Below are positions 1 through 5,842 of a stretch of DNA of 12,665 nucleotides, piece by piece. Position 1 is the stretch's first letter; the number at the start of each line of letters is the position of its first letter. A program made the translations under genes and the position numbers. The notes beneath the pieces were generated by a model. It searched no databases and was not told where the DNA came from. It was given only the letters and a program-made list of their open reading frames with translations. Source of the DNA: JAFDVL01 sp043736395 (GTDB lineage Bacteria; Acidobacteriota; Blastocatellia; RBC074); assembly GCA_043736395.1 (NCBI GenBank), contig JAYTCQ010000135.1, positions 1-12,665 of the forward strand, in the 5' to 3' direction.

Positions 1-75
1 TACTGCGAACCGCGAACTAACAACTGCGAACTTCTTTCCTACTGCGAACTGCGAACTTCCCCCACTGCGAACTTT
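1..75. repeat. Irregular tandem copies of a short 'actgcgaact' unit
   Basis: Copies or partial copies of a unit close to 'actgcgaact' occur at 2-10, 11-18, 23-32, 41-50, 51-57 and 64-73, separated by a few pyrimidine-rich bases. They run right up to the stop codon of the minus-strand fasciclin gene, so they lie just 3' of it. The left end of the array is cut by the window edge, so total length is unknown. No function is evident. Slippage or a local family of short repeats is the simplest reading. Confidence 0.6.
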
Positions 76-623
76 TAAGGCATTAGAACGTGATCAATCA
101 CGTGAATCACGCCATTTGATTGATTGACGTTGGTGATTGTAATCATTGCCATGCCGCCTTTTGAATCAGTCAGTTGAATCTTGTCTCCAACCTTGGTGGC
201 CGTTAACATTCCGCCCTGGACAGTTTTCAGCATCGTTTTGCCCCCGCCCTGCTTAATCAATCGTTCAATTGCTTTGGCATTGTAACGACCAGCCACGACG
301 TGATACGTCAAAACTCCCGTCAACGCGCTTTTATTTTCAACTTTGAGAAGGTTTTCAACCGCTCCCTTGGGCAGCATTTCAAAAGCTGTATTCACCGGCG
401 CGAAAACCGTGAAAGGCCCTTTCCCTTGTAGTGTTTCGACTAAGCCCGCTGCCTTCACAGCAGCGACTAAAGTCGTGTGATCGGCTGAGTTTAAGGCATT
501 TTCGATAATGTTTTTATTGGCGTACATCGGAGCGCCTCCGACTGTCACAGGCTTTTGCCCAAACGCGGCAGATGCGAAAGTCATTCCAACAACTAATAAA
601 AATAATGCGATTCTTGATTTCAT
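75..623 (-). CDS. Exported fasciclin (FAS1)-domain protein
   Basis: The predicted 182-residue protein has an N-terminal signal peptide (MKSRIALFLL, hydrophobic to about residue 20, likely cleaved after AFG-Q) followed by one FAS1 domain spanning about residues 37-182. The two conserved FAS1 blocks are visible: FTVFAPVNTAF at residues 71-81 (H1) and GVIHVIDHVLMP at the C terminus (H2), with the YH pair at 107-108 between them. FAS1 proteins are extracellular or surface adhesion modules; a single-domain secreted form like this is common in bacteria and its ligand is not predictable. The start at 623 is chosen over an upstream in-frame codon at 683 because a good ribosome site (AGGGAGA, minus strand, 630-636) precedes it and the signal peptide begins there. 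The gene stands alone and is divergent from the peroxiredoxin gene. Confidence 0.9.
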   Translation of the reverse strand: MKSRIALFLLVVGMTFASAAFGQKPVTVGGAPMYANKNIIENALNSADHTTLVAAVKAAGLVETLQGKGPFTVFAPVNTAFEMLPKGAVENLLKVENKSALTGVLTYHVVAGRYNAKAIERLIKQGGGKTMLKTVQGGMLTATKVGDKIQLTDSKGGMAMITITNVNQSNGVIHVIDHVLMP

Positions 624-729
624 AATATTCTCCCTATCTAAATGTTTTTTTACGACAGGTTTATTCCCCTGCCTCACTAACACCTACGTCAACTGTTATG
701 AAATCGGATTTATAAAAAGTCTATTAAGT

Positions 730-855
730 GAACCACGGAGCGCACGAAGGACACGGAGGAAAACAGAGTACGCGAGACCTATTTTCCGCTCAGGTTAACC
801 AACCATCCCCTGTTCACCGCAAAAAACTCCGTGCGCTCCGTGTCCTCCGTGGTTC
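730..855. repeat. Inverted pair of CCACGGAG-module repeats
   Basis: The left copy (730-759) begins GAACCACGGAG and continues with GCGCACG and GGACACGGAG blocks. The right copy (827-855), read on the minus strand, also begins GAACCACGGAG but has the GGACACGGAG block before the GCGCACGGAG block. The two copies therefore share modules with the internal order swapped, in opposite orientation, separated by 67 bp. Modules of this kind recur in intergenic regions of Acidobacteria and Planctomycetes (recalled, not checked). It could fold back, but there is no terminal T-run to make it an intrinsic terminator. Confidence 0.7.
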
Positions 856-889
856 GTAAAACAGACTCTACTGACCTCCTCCCCCTTGC

Positions 890-918
890 TTGCCTATTAC
901 TCATGAAGCCGTTACTAT
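890..918 (+). promoter_or_regulatory. Candidate promoter of the peroxiredoxin gene
   Basis: TTGCCT (890-895) and TACTAT (913-918) are separated by 17 bp, a reasonable sigma70-type arrangement about 45 bp ahead of the peroxiredoxin start. The match is moderate, and no operator-like palindrome is seen beside it. Confidence 0.35.
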
Positions 919-962
919 CCCGACTTACAAACGCAATTTAAACTCAAGATAAGGAGATTATT

Positions 963-1589
963 ATGTCTATCAGAATTGGCGATGTCGCCCCGGATTTCAC
1001 AGTAGAATCAACCTCAGGAACCATCAGCTTTCACGACTGGATCGGTGATAGTTGGGCAGTACTTTTTTCGCATCCACGTGATTACACTCCCGTTTGCACC
1101 ACCGAACTCGGCGAAGCGGCGCGATTAAAACCAGAATTCGATAAACGCAATGTCAAAGTCATCGGACTAAGCGTTGACCCGCTCGCCGATCACTTCGGAT
1201 GGGCGAAAGACATCGAAGAAACACAAGGCTCCGCGCTGAATTTTCCGCTCATCGCCGACGAAGACAAAGTCGTCGCGAACCTCTACGAAATGATTCACCC
1301 GAACGCCAGCGATACCTTCACGGTTCGTTCAGTTTTCGTGATTGGCCCCGATAAAAAAATTAAATTAACGCTGACCTACCCCGCCAGCACGGGAAGAAAT
1401 TTTGCCGAGATTTTGCGCGTGATTGATTCCCTGCAATTAACCGCGAAACATTCCGTAGCGACTCCCGTCAACTGGAAAAGCGGAGATGATGTCATCATCG
1501 TCCCTGCCCTTTCCGATGAACAAGCCAAAGAAAAATTCCCGCAAGGATGGAATACGATTAAGCCATATCTGCGTGTAGTAAAATTGTAA
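963..1589 (+). CDS. 1-Cys peroxiredoxin, Prx6 family
   Basis: The 208-residue protein is a full-length thioredoxin-fold peroxidase of the Prx6 subfamily, which reduces hydrogen peroxide and organic hydroperoxides in the cytoplasm. The peroxidatic site is TPVCTTE with Cys45, helped by Thr42, Pro43 and Arg122 (FTVRSVFVIG), the standard peroxiredoxin set. The C-terminal block VNWKSGDDVIIVP (169-181) followed by AKEKFPQG is diagnostic of Prx6 rather than AhpC or Bcp. No second cysteine is present, consistent with a 1-Cys mechanism that needs an external thiol partner, not identified here. The start is fixed by a strong AAGGAG ribosome site (951-956). The gene appears to be transcribed alone, and the hairpin element after it separates it from the ADP-ribose genes. 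Confidence 0.96.
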   Translation: MSIRIGDVAPDFTVESTSGTISFHDWIGDSWAVLFSHPRDYTPVCTTELGEAARLKPEFDKRNVKVIGLSVDPLADHFGWAKDIEETQGSALNFPLIADEDKVVANLYEMIHPNASDTFTVRSVFVIGPDKKIKLTLTYPASTGRNFAEILRVIDSLQLTAKHSVATPVNWKSGDDVIIVPALSDEQAKEKFPQGWNTIKPYLRVVKL

Positions 1590-1602
1590 CGTAGCGCAAT
1601 CC

Positions 1603-1664
1603 AGCCATGGTTGCGCCAGCCTTTGCAGCAAAGGCTAATCTATTTCGTAGTCGCAACCGTGGCT
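1603..1664. repeat. Nested double hairpin element after the peroxiredoxin gene
   Basis: Outer arms AGCCATGGTTGCG (1603-1615) and CGCAACCGTGGCT (1652-1664) are complementary with one non-Watson-Crick (G-U type) position. Inside lies a second perfect pair, AGCCTTTGC (1618-1626) and GCAAAGGCT (1628-1636). There is no T-run directly after it, so it is not a textbook terminator. It may still reduce read-through or protect the 3' end of the peroxiredoxin mRNA. It resembles a dispersed structured repeat. Confidence 0.7.
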
Positions 1665-1705
1665 GATCCTAATTCCTCACCCAACTAAATCCCAAAAAAA
1701 CTATC

Positions 1706-1735
1706 TTGACAAATTCTTTCGACTTAGCTTATTTT
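1706..1735 (+). promoter_or_regulatory. Sigma70-like promoter of the ADP-ribose gene group
   Basis: A perfect -35 hexamer TTGACA (1706-1711) is followed after 18 bp by TATTTT (1730-1735). The predicted transcription start is near 1742, which places the palindrome 1743-1773 directly on the first transcribed bases, where a bound protein would block initiation or clearance. Confidence 0.6.
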
Positions 1736-1742
1736 ACACGCA

Positions 1743-1773
1743 TAGGCTTAACGTAAAATCTACGCTAAGCCTA
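1743..1773. promoter_or_regulatory. Palindromic operator candidate for the NrtR-type regulator
   Basis: Arms TAGGCTTAACGTA (1743-1755) and TACGCTAAGCCTA (1761-1773) match as an inverted repeat at 12 of 13 positions around a 5-bp centre. It sits immediately after the -10 element and just before the gene for a Nudix/winged-helix regulator. NrtR-family repressors bind palindromes of roughly this size in the promoters they control, so autoregulation is a reasonable inference. The sequence is not one I can match to a published NrtR consensus. A third copy of the GCCTA/TAGGC core lies at 1778-1783. Confidence 0.6.
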
Positions 1774-1787
1774 GAGGCTAGGCAATT

Positions 1788-2483
1788 ATGAAATTTAAAT
1801 ACGAATACGCCCGCCCTGGGTTAACTGTAGATTGCGTCATTTTCGGGCTTGACCTGAACGCAGCATCGTTGCAGGTAGCGTTAATCGAACGCGACATTGA
1901 ACCATTTGAAGGTTCGTGGGCACTGCCAGGAGGATTCGTCCGCGAAGGCGAATCGTTGGAAACAGCAGCAATTCGTGAATTACAGGAAGAAACGAATATT
2001 TCTGATGTTTTCCTGGAGCAACTTTATACCTTCGGCGCGCCGAAACGTGATCCGCGAGGATGGGTAGTTTCAGTTGCCTACTACGCTCTCGTCGCGCCGG
2101 AAAAACATCACGTCGTAGCCGACACGGATGCTCGCCGTGCCGAATGGTTCCCGATTGATGCGCTTCCAAAACTCGCGTTCGATCATTCTGAAATTTTGCA
2201 ATTAGCCCTGCAAAGATTACGCGGAAAATTATCGTACGCGCCGATCGGATTCGAATTACTGCCGGAAAAATTCAGCATCCGCCAGCTGCAAACGCTATAT
2301 GAAATTGTCCTCGGACAACCACTGGACAATCGTAATTTTCGCAAGAAGATTTTCAGCCTTGACGTACTGAAAGAACTAAAAGAAATGCAGCAAAACGTCG
2401 CCCATCGCGCGGCGCGGCTCTACAAATTTGACGAGCGAAAATATAAACAATTGACCAAGCAAGGTCAGCATTTTGAGATTTAA
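1788..2483 (+). CDS. nrtR: NrtR-type regulator: Nudix domain plus winged helix
   Basis: The 231-residue protein has an N-terminal Nudix domain (about residues 10-145) and a C-terminal winged-helix domain (about 150-225), the architecture of NrtR, a repressor of NAD metabolism genes whose known effector in characterised members is ADP-ribose. The Nudix box reads G49-x5-E55-x7-REL-Q-EE (63-68), so the metal-binding glutamates are intact and ADP-ribose pyrophosphatase activity is possible. The usual glycine after the box is Asn70. The segment APKRDPRGWVVSVAYYALV (84-102) is typical of the ADP-ribose-recognising subgroup. The start at 1788 has only a weak ribosome site (AGAGG, 1773-1777), which lies inside inverted repeats. 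Three bases separate its stop from the next gene, so the two are probably co-transcribed. The regulated genes here appear to be ADP-ribose enzymes, not NAD synthesis genes. Confidence 0.88.
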   Translation: MKFKYEYARPGLTVDCVIFGLDLNAASLQVALIERDIEPFEGSWALPGGFVREGESLETAAIRELQEETNISDVFLEQLYTFGAPKRDPRGWVVSVAYYALVAPEKHHVVADTDARRAEWFPIDALPKLAFDHSEILQLALQRLRGKLSYAPIGFELLPEKFSIRQLQTLYEIVLGQPLDNRNFRKKIFSLDVLKELKEMQQNVAHRAARLYKFDERKYKQLTKQGQHFEI

Positions 2484-2486
2484 TTT

Positions 2487-3326
2487 ATGAACCGCGACAC
2501 ACGCGTTACGCTCGCACAACAAACGCTGGAGATATTGAATTCAGGGCATTACGTCACCGCAACGGGTCACTGTATTGACATTCGTGACACGATCCAGAAT
2601 TCAATCCACAACACAATTCTTTACCGCCCGTCCGACTTCCCTGCTGAACTTGTGGCAGAGAAAAAGTTTGCCGATGTGAAAGTCGAAGTGACCGCCGAAA
2701 CTTCACTCGAAACCGCTGCGCGAATCATTGCCAAAAATGCTGACTGCAATTCGCTATGCTTGAATTTCGCTTCGGCAAAAAATCCCGGCGGAGGATTTTT
2801 AAATGGCAGTCAGGCTCAAGAAGAATCATTAGCGCGTTCATCAGGACTTTACGCCAGTTTGCTTTCGCAGATGGACATGTACTCACACAATCGCCACGAA
2901 CGCAGCTGCTTATATTCCGATCACATGATCTATTCGCCAAACGTTCCCGTGTTCAGAAATGATGACGGATCGTTGCTGGAAAATCCATTCAAAGTATCGT
3001 TCATCACCGCACCTGCCGCGAATGCCGGTGCGGTGAAAAAGAATGAACCGCAAAATGTAAAATTCATTCAAAGCACAATGAATACGCGGCTTCGCAAGCT
3101 GCTCTGGGTTGCCGCACAACATCAGCACCCAACATTAATTCTTGGGGCATGGGGCTGTGGCGTATTCCAAAACAATCCTAACGTAGTCGCGAATTTATTC
3201 GCGGAAATGCTCGGCGAAGGCGGAGCATTTTACGGATGTTTTGAAAAAGTTGTATACGCAGTTTTTGATCGTACAGAAGGGCAGGAAACGTTGCGAGCGT
3301 TTCAAAATACATTTGTAGTTAATTGA
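2487..3326 (+). CDS. Bacterial-type poly(ADP-ribose) glycohydrolase (TIGR02452/DUF2263 macrodomain)
   Basis: The 279-residue protein matches the microbial PARG family, a macrodomain fold that hydrolyses ADP-ribose chains or related ADP-ribose conjugates. The catalytic signature GGG-x(6-8)-QEE is present as G101-G103, seven residues, then Q111-E112-E113; Glu112/Glu113 would be the catalytic pair. Other family blocks are LCLNFASAKNPGGG (90-103), FITAPAANAG (172-181) and LILGAWGCGVFQNNP (217-231), the last forming the phosphate-binding loop region. An N-terminal helical extension (1-60) is normal for the bacterial form. There is no signal peptide, so it acts in the cytoplasm. The start lies three bases after the regulator stop. 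The substrate is uncertain: it might act on protein or nucleic acid ADP-ribosylation, or on the cyclic phosphate product of KptA encoded downstream. Confidence 0.9.
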   Translation: MNRDTRVTLAQQTLEILNSGHYVTATGHCIDIRDTIQNSIHNTILYRPSDFPAELVAEKKFADVKVEVTAETSLETAARIIAKNADCNSLCLNFASAKNPGGGFLNGSQAQEESLARSSGLYASLLSQMDMYSHNRHERSCLYSDHMIYSPNVPVFRNDDGSLLENPFKVSFITAPAANAGAVKKNEPQNVKFIQSTMNTRLRKLLWVAAQHQHPTLILGAWGCGVFQNNPNVVANLFAEMLGEGGAFYGCFEKVVYAVFDRTEGQETLRAFQNTFVVN

Positions 3327-3334
3327 AATTTTCA

Positions 3335-3533
3335 GCCCGCGAAGTCGGGCGACCAGCTGGTAGCCCAGGGTGAAGGCGTCGCGCCGAACCCTGGGTCGAA
3401 TTGGCAAAATGTCGCAAGCCCGTGTAACGGGCTACAGCGAGTGAGCTATCATCCGTTACACGGGCTAGAATTATGATTCCAATTACCTAGCGCTCACACG
3501 CTAGGCTACCAGCTGGTCACCTGCTTTGCAGGT
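3335..3533. repeat. Multi-hairpin element bounded by 15-bp inverted repeats
   Basis: The gap between the PARG-like gene and kptA is almost entirely structured. Terminal arms GACCAGCTGGTAGCC (3351-3365) and GGCTACCAGCTGGTC (3504-3518) are perfect inverted repeats. Between them lie CCCAGGGT/ACCCTGGG (3364-3371 and 3388-3395), a perfect 14-bp pair (3417-3430 and 3453-3466, beginning AGCCCGTG), and CCTAGCG/CGCTAGG (3486-3492 and 3499-3505). Outside them are GCCCG/CGGGC (3335-3339, 3346-3350) and ACCTGC/GCAGGT (3519-3524, 3528-3533). No open frame is supported. It looks like a composite dispersed repeat that inserted between two operon genes. Confidence 0.8.
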
Positions 3534-3572
3534 TCGGTTCGGAGCTTTTCAATTACAAATATTTAAAATTTT

Positions 3573-4115
3573 ATGAATAACGATGTAGTAAAGATTAGTA
3601 GATTTCTCAGCCTCGTCCTGCGCCATGACCCTGCCAAAATCGGCATAACACTCGACAGCGCAGGTTGGGTTGGCGTAGATGAATTGCTCGCGGCGTGCAA
3701 CAAACATGGCAAACTAATCACAGTCGAACAATTAGATTTTGTCGTCGAAAATAACGATAAAAAGCGTTTCGCTTTCAGTGAAGACAAAACACGCATTCGT
3801 GCGAATCAAGGGCATTCGATTGAAGTCGAATTGGAATATCAATCCACAATTCCGCCTAAGATTTTGTATCACGGGACAGCCAGCAGATTTTTGCCTTCGA
3901 TTCTTGAAGTAGGATTAGTTAAAGGAAATCGGCATCACGTCCATTTATCAGAAAACCCAAAAACGGCGCGTGCTGTTGGCGAACGACACGGAAAGGCAGT
4001 AATTTTAGCTGTCCTCAGCGAGCAGATGCATCAGGACAGTTATCATTTTTTTCTTTCGGCAAATGGAGTCTGGCTGACGGATCATGTGCCGATGAAATAT
4101 ATTCAACAACAATAA
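3573..4115 (+). CDS. kptA: RNA 2'-phosphotransferase, KptA/Tpt1 family
   Basis: The 180-residue protein is full length for Tpt1/KptA, which uses NAD+ to remove an internal 2'-phosphate from RNA, giving ADP-ribose 1'',2''-cyclic phosphate and nicotinamide. Family blocks are in order: SLVLRHDPAKIGI (13-25), NDKKRF (61-66), RANQGHS (76-82, His81 a catalytic-pocket residue), ILYHGT (97-102), HHVHLS (121-126), VGERHGKAV (135-143) and NGVWLTDHVP (164-173). Arg17 and the Arg/His residues around 76-81 and 120-122 appear intact, so activity is likely. Some bacterial Tpt1 enzymes also add ADP-ribose to RNA or DNA 5'-phosphate ends. No clear ribosome site precedes the start, where the sequence is AT-rich. 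One base separates its stop from the NADAR gene. No RNA ligase leaving a 2'-phosphate is encoded in this window, so the physiological substrate is open. Confidence 0.95.
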   Translation: MNNDVVKISRFLSLVLRHDPAKIGITLDSAGWVGVDELLAACNKHGKLITVEQLDFVVENNDKKRFAFSEDKTRIRANQGHSIEVELEYQSTIPPKILYHGTASRFLPSILEVGLVKGNRHHVHLSENPKTARAVGERHGKAVILAVLSEQMHQDSYHFFLSANGVWLTDHVPMKYIQQQ

Positions 4116-4116
4116 T

Positions 4117-4569
4117 ATGAACGAAATAAAATTTTACCGCGTGCAGGATGAATACGGATGCTTCTCAAATTTCTCACCTCATCCAATTGAGCTTGATGGC
4201 AAAGTCTGGCCGACGAGTGAGCATTATTTTCAAGCACAGAAATTCTTGAATGACAAAATTCAGGAAGAATTTCGTCGTGAGAAATCTCCCAAGGTAGCTG
4301 CAAAAATGGGGCGTGATCGCAGTAAGCCGCTTCGTCGCGATTGGGAAGGCGTCAAAGATGAAATAATGCTGCAAGCCATACGGGCAAAATTTTCACAACA
4401 TCAAGGCATCCGCGAAATCCTGCTGAGTACAGGTGAGGCTACGTTGATCGAACATACAAAAAACGATAGCTATTGGGCGGATGGCGGTGACGGTAGCGGA
4501 TTAAATCGGCTCGGTGAAATCTTAATGCAACTGCGCGATGAGTTTCGGAGCATGGAGTACGAGCTTTAG
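4117..4569 (+). CDS. NADAR family protein (YbiA-like ADP-ribose N-glycosidase)
   Basis: The 150-residue protein is a single NADAR domain. Conserved blocks are CFSNFSPHPI (15-24), WPTSEHYFQAQKF (31-43, with Glu35 the likely catalytic acid), KMGR (63-66), IMLQAIRAKF (83-92), LLSTGEATLIEHT (102-114) and the family signature YWADGGDGSGLNRLG (119-133). Family members cleave N-glycosidic bonds: E. coli YbiA acts on a riboflavin-pathway intermediate, and some NADAR proteins remove ADP-ribose from guanine bases in nucleic acid, acting as antitoxins to DarT1. Next to kptA and a PARG-like gene, a role in ADP-ribose removal is more likely than one in flavin synthesis, although no DarT toxin gene is present. 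The last six codons and the stop lie inside the left arm of a 33-bp hairpin, so the C-terminal RSMEYEL tail was probably supplied by that repeat. Confidence 0.93.
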   Translation: MNEIKFYRVQDEYGCFSNFSPHPIELDGKVWPTSEHYFQAQKFLNDKIQEEFRREKSPKVAAKMGRDRSKPLRRDWEGVKDEIMLQAIRAKFSQHQGIREILLSTGEATLIEHTKNDSYWADGGDGSGLNRLGEILMQLRDEFRSMEYEL

Positions 4570-4623
4570 CTCGGTTGTACAATGGCGTACTGTACAACCG
4601 AGCTAAAGCTTGTACTCCATGCT
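4549..4623. repeat. Near-perfect 33-bp-arm hairpin overlapping the NADAR stop codon
   Basis: Arms 4549-4581 and 4591-4623 are complementary at 32 of 33 positions, and the single exception (G4561 opposite T4611) can pair as G-U in RNA. The loop is 9 nt (4582-4590). Arm ends include AGCATGGAGTAC and GGTTGTACA. The hairpin carries the NADAR stop codon and the preceding six codons. There is no downstream T-run, so a classical intrinsic terminator is unlikely. It could protect the 3' end of the operon mRNA, or be the footprint of a small palindromic mobile repeat. Confidence 0.9.
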
Positions 4624-4666
4624 GGCTCCTTGCTGTAAAAATTTATTTCGGTGGAAATCAAAATTT

Positions 4667-5632
4667 ATGAAAAAAATTCGATGGGGATTAATTGGCTGTG
4701 GAGACATTTCGCGTAAGCGTGTCGCTCCGGCTTTGCGCGATCTACCAACTGTAGATTTCCTCGCCGTCAGCCGCGCCCGCGCTGAACTCGCTCAAGAATT
4801 TGCCGAAGAATTCGGAGCACGAAAATGGTACGCCGATTGGCGTGAACTGCTCGCGGATGATGAAATTGATGCAGTGTATATCGCTACGCCGGTGCATCTG
4901 CATGCGGAGCAAACCATCGCCGCCGCTGAAGCTGGCAAGCATATTCTCTGCGAAAAACCGATGGCGATGAATGTCGCGGAATGTGATCGGATGATCGCGG
5001 CGTGTGCGGCGAATAACGTCCGCTTGAGCATTGCGTACTACCGACATTTTTATCCGGTCGTCGCTCGCGTCAAGGAAATTCTGGCTTCCGGCGAAATCGG
5101 AAAACCAGTTCTCGCGCAGATCAATGCGTTTGAATTCAACGATATGAAATCCGCTGATCCGCGTTACTGGTTTTTCACAAAAGAAAAATCCGGCGGCGGC
5201 CCGATGATGGATTTTGGTTGTCATCGCATCGAAGTTCTAACCAATATTTTCGGGGCTATCGTAGACGTACAGGCATTCACGGACAATTTATTATTCAACC
5301 GCGTAGTCGAAGATACGAGTGCCGCATTTTTTAAATTTGCGAGTGGAATGCGCGCGACTTTGACCGTCACGCACGCGGCTCATGAGAGTCAGGATACGCT
5401 CGATATTTTTGGTTCGGAAGGTTCACTTCACATCACAAAATTAAATCAGGGCGACCTGCGGATCGTGACAAAATCCGGTGAACGCCAGGAATTACATTCG
5501 CCACATGACAACATTCAATTGCCTTCCATCGAAGATTTTACCAACGCGATTTTAGAAAACCGTACTCCGCAGATTGTCGGTGGAACTGGTCTCAATGTTG
5601 CCAGGATCGAAGCGCAGATTTATCGTCAATAA
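4667..5632 (+). CDS. Cytoplasmic Gfo/Idh/MocA family NAD(P)-dependent oxidoreductase
   Basis: The 321-residue protein has an N-terminal Rossmann fold with WGLIGCGDISRKR (6-18) and the family hallmark CEKPMA (95-100, Lys97 the conserved catalytic/binding lysine). The C-terminal alpha/beta domain has GGGPMMDFGCHRIEVL (176-191), with Asp182 and His186 as expected active-site residues. Relatives oxidise or epimerise sugars, inositols and related polyols using NAD(P); the substrate cannot be named from sequence. There is no signal peptide. The start at 4667 (MKKIRW) is preferred to an in-frame codon at 4610, because 4610 lies in the hairpin arm and the extra residues (YSMLAPCC...) do not resemble the family. 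It follows the NADAR gene by 97 bp containing that hairpin, so co-transcription is possible but not clear. Confidence 0.93.
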   Translation: MKKIRWGLIGCGDISRKRVAPALRDLPTVDFLAVSRARAELAQEFAEEFGARKWYADWRELLADDEIDAVYIATPVHLHAEQTIAAAEAGKHILCEKPMAMNVAECDRMIAACAANNVRLSIAYYRHFYPVVARVKEILASGEIGKPVLAQINAFEFNDMKSADPRYWFFTKEKSGGGPMMDFGCHRIEVLTNIFGAIVDVQAFTDNLLFNRVVEDTSAAFFKFASGMRATLTVTHAAHESQDTLDIFGSEGSLHITKLNQGDLRIVTKSGERQELHSPHDNIQLPSIEDFTNAILENRTPQIVGGTGLNVARIEAQIYRQ

Positions 5633-5842
5633 CACTCCTTGCAACCAAAAATCGGCGCACTTCAGAGCTTCATCCAAGTACCAAGGCAGGCGTCTTTTTT
5701 TCTTGAAACGATAACGTAATTATTGTACATTCCCCGCCGTCTCTACTGATATTTTCAACTGGCATTTCTTCATCATCTCCCCTTCCTGCCAGCATTTATC
5801 AAGACTGTTCTTTCAACCAACAAGCCCCAATTTGTAGGTTTA

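Larger units (their letters stand above)
624..962. other. Divergent intergenic region
   Basis: This 339-bp gap separates the divergent fasciclin and peroxiredoxin genes. It contains an inverted pair of 'CCACGGAG' repeat modules (730-759 and 827-855), a candidate promoter for the peroxiredoxin (890-918) and its ribosome site. I see no convincing coding region: the open frame covering 508-798 on the plus strand is antisense to the fasciclin gene and has no domain signal. Confidence 0.6.

Noticed and set aside
1788..4569. DarT/NADAR-type toxin-antitoxin pair
   Set aside because: A NADAR gene is present, but no DarT-like ADP-ribosyltransferase is encoded in the window; KptA is a clear Tpt1-family enzyme and not a DarT toxin.
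4742..5224. 160-codon open frame on the minus strand
   Set aside because: It lies fully antisense to the well-supported Gfo/Idh/MocA gene, has no ribosome site or recognisable domain, and is typical of a shadow frame.
5690..5706. Intrinsic terminator after the cytoplasmic Gfo/Idh/MocA gene
   Set aside because: A T-run is present, but I could not find a convincing GC-rich stem directly before it.
5633..5842. Search for a small precursor peptide gene before the radical SAM enzyme
   Set aside because: The gap has no plus-strand ATG with a reading frame of useful length and no ribosome site, so a RiPP precursor at this place is not supported.
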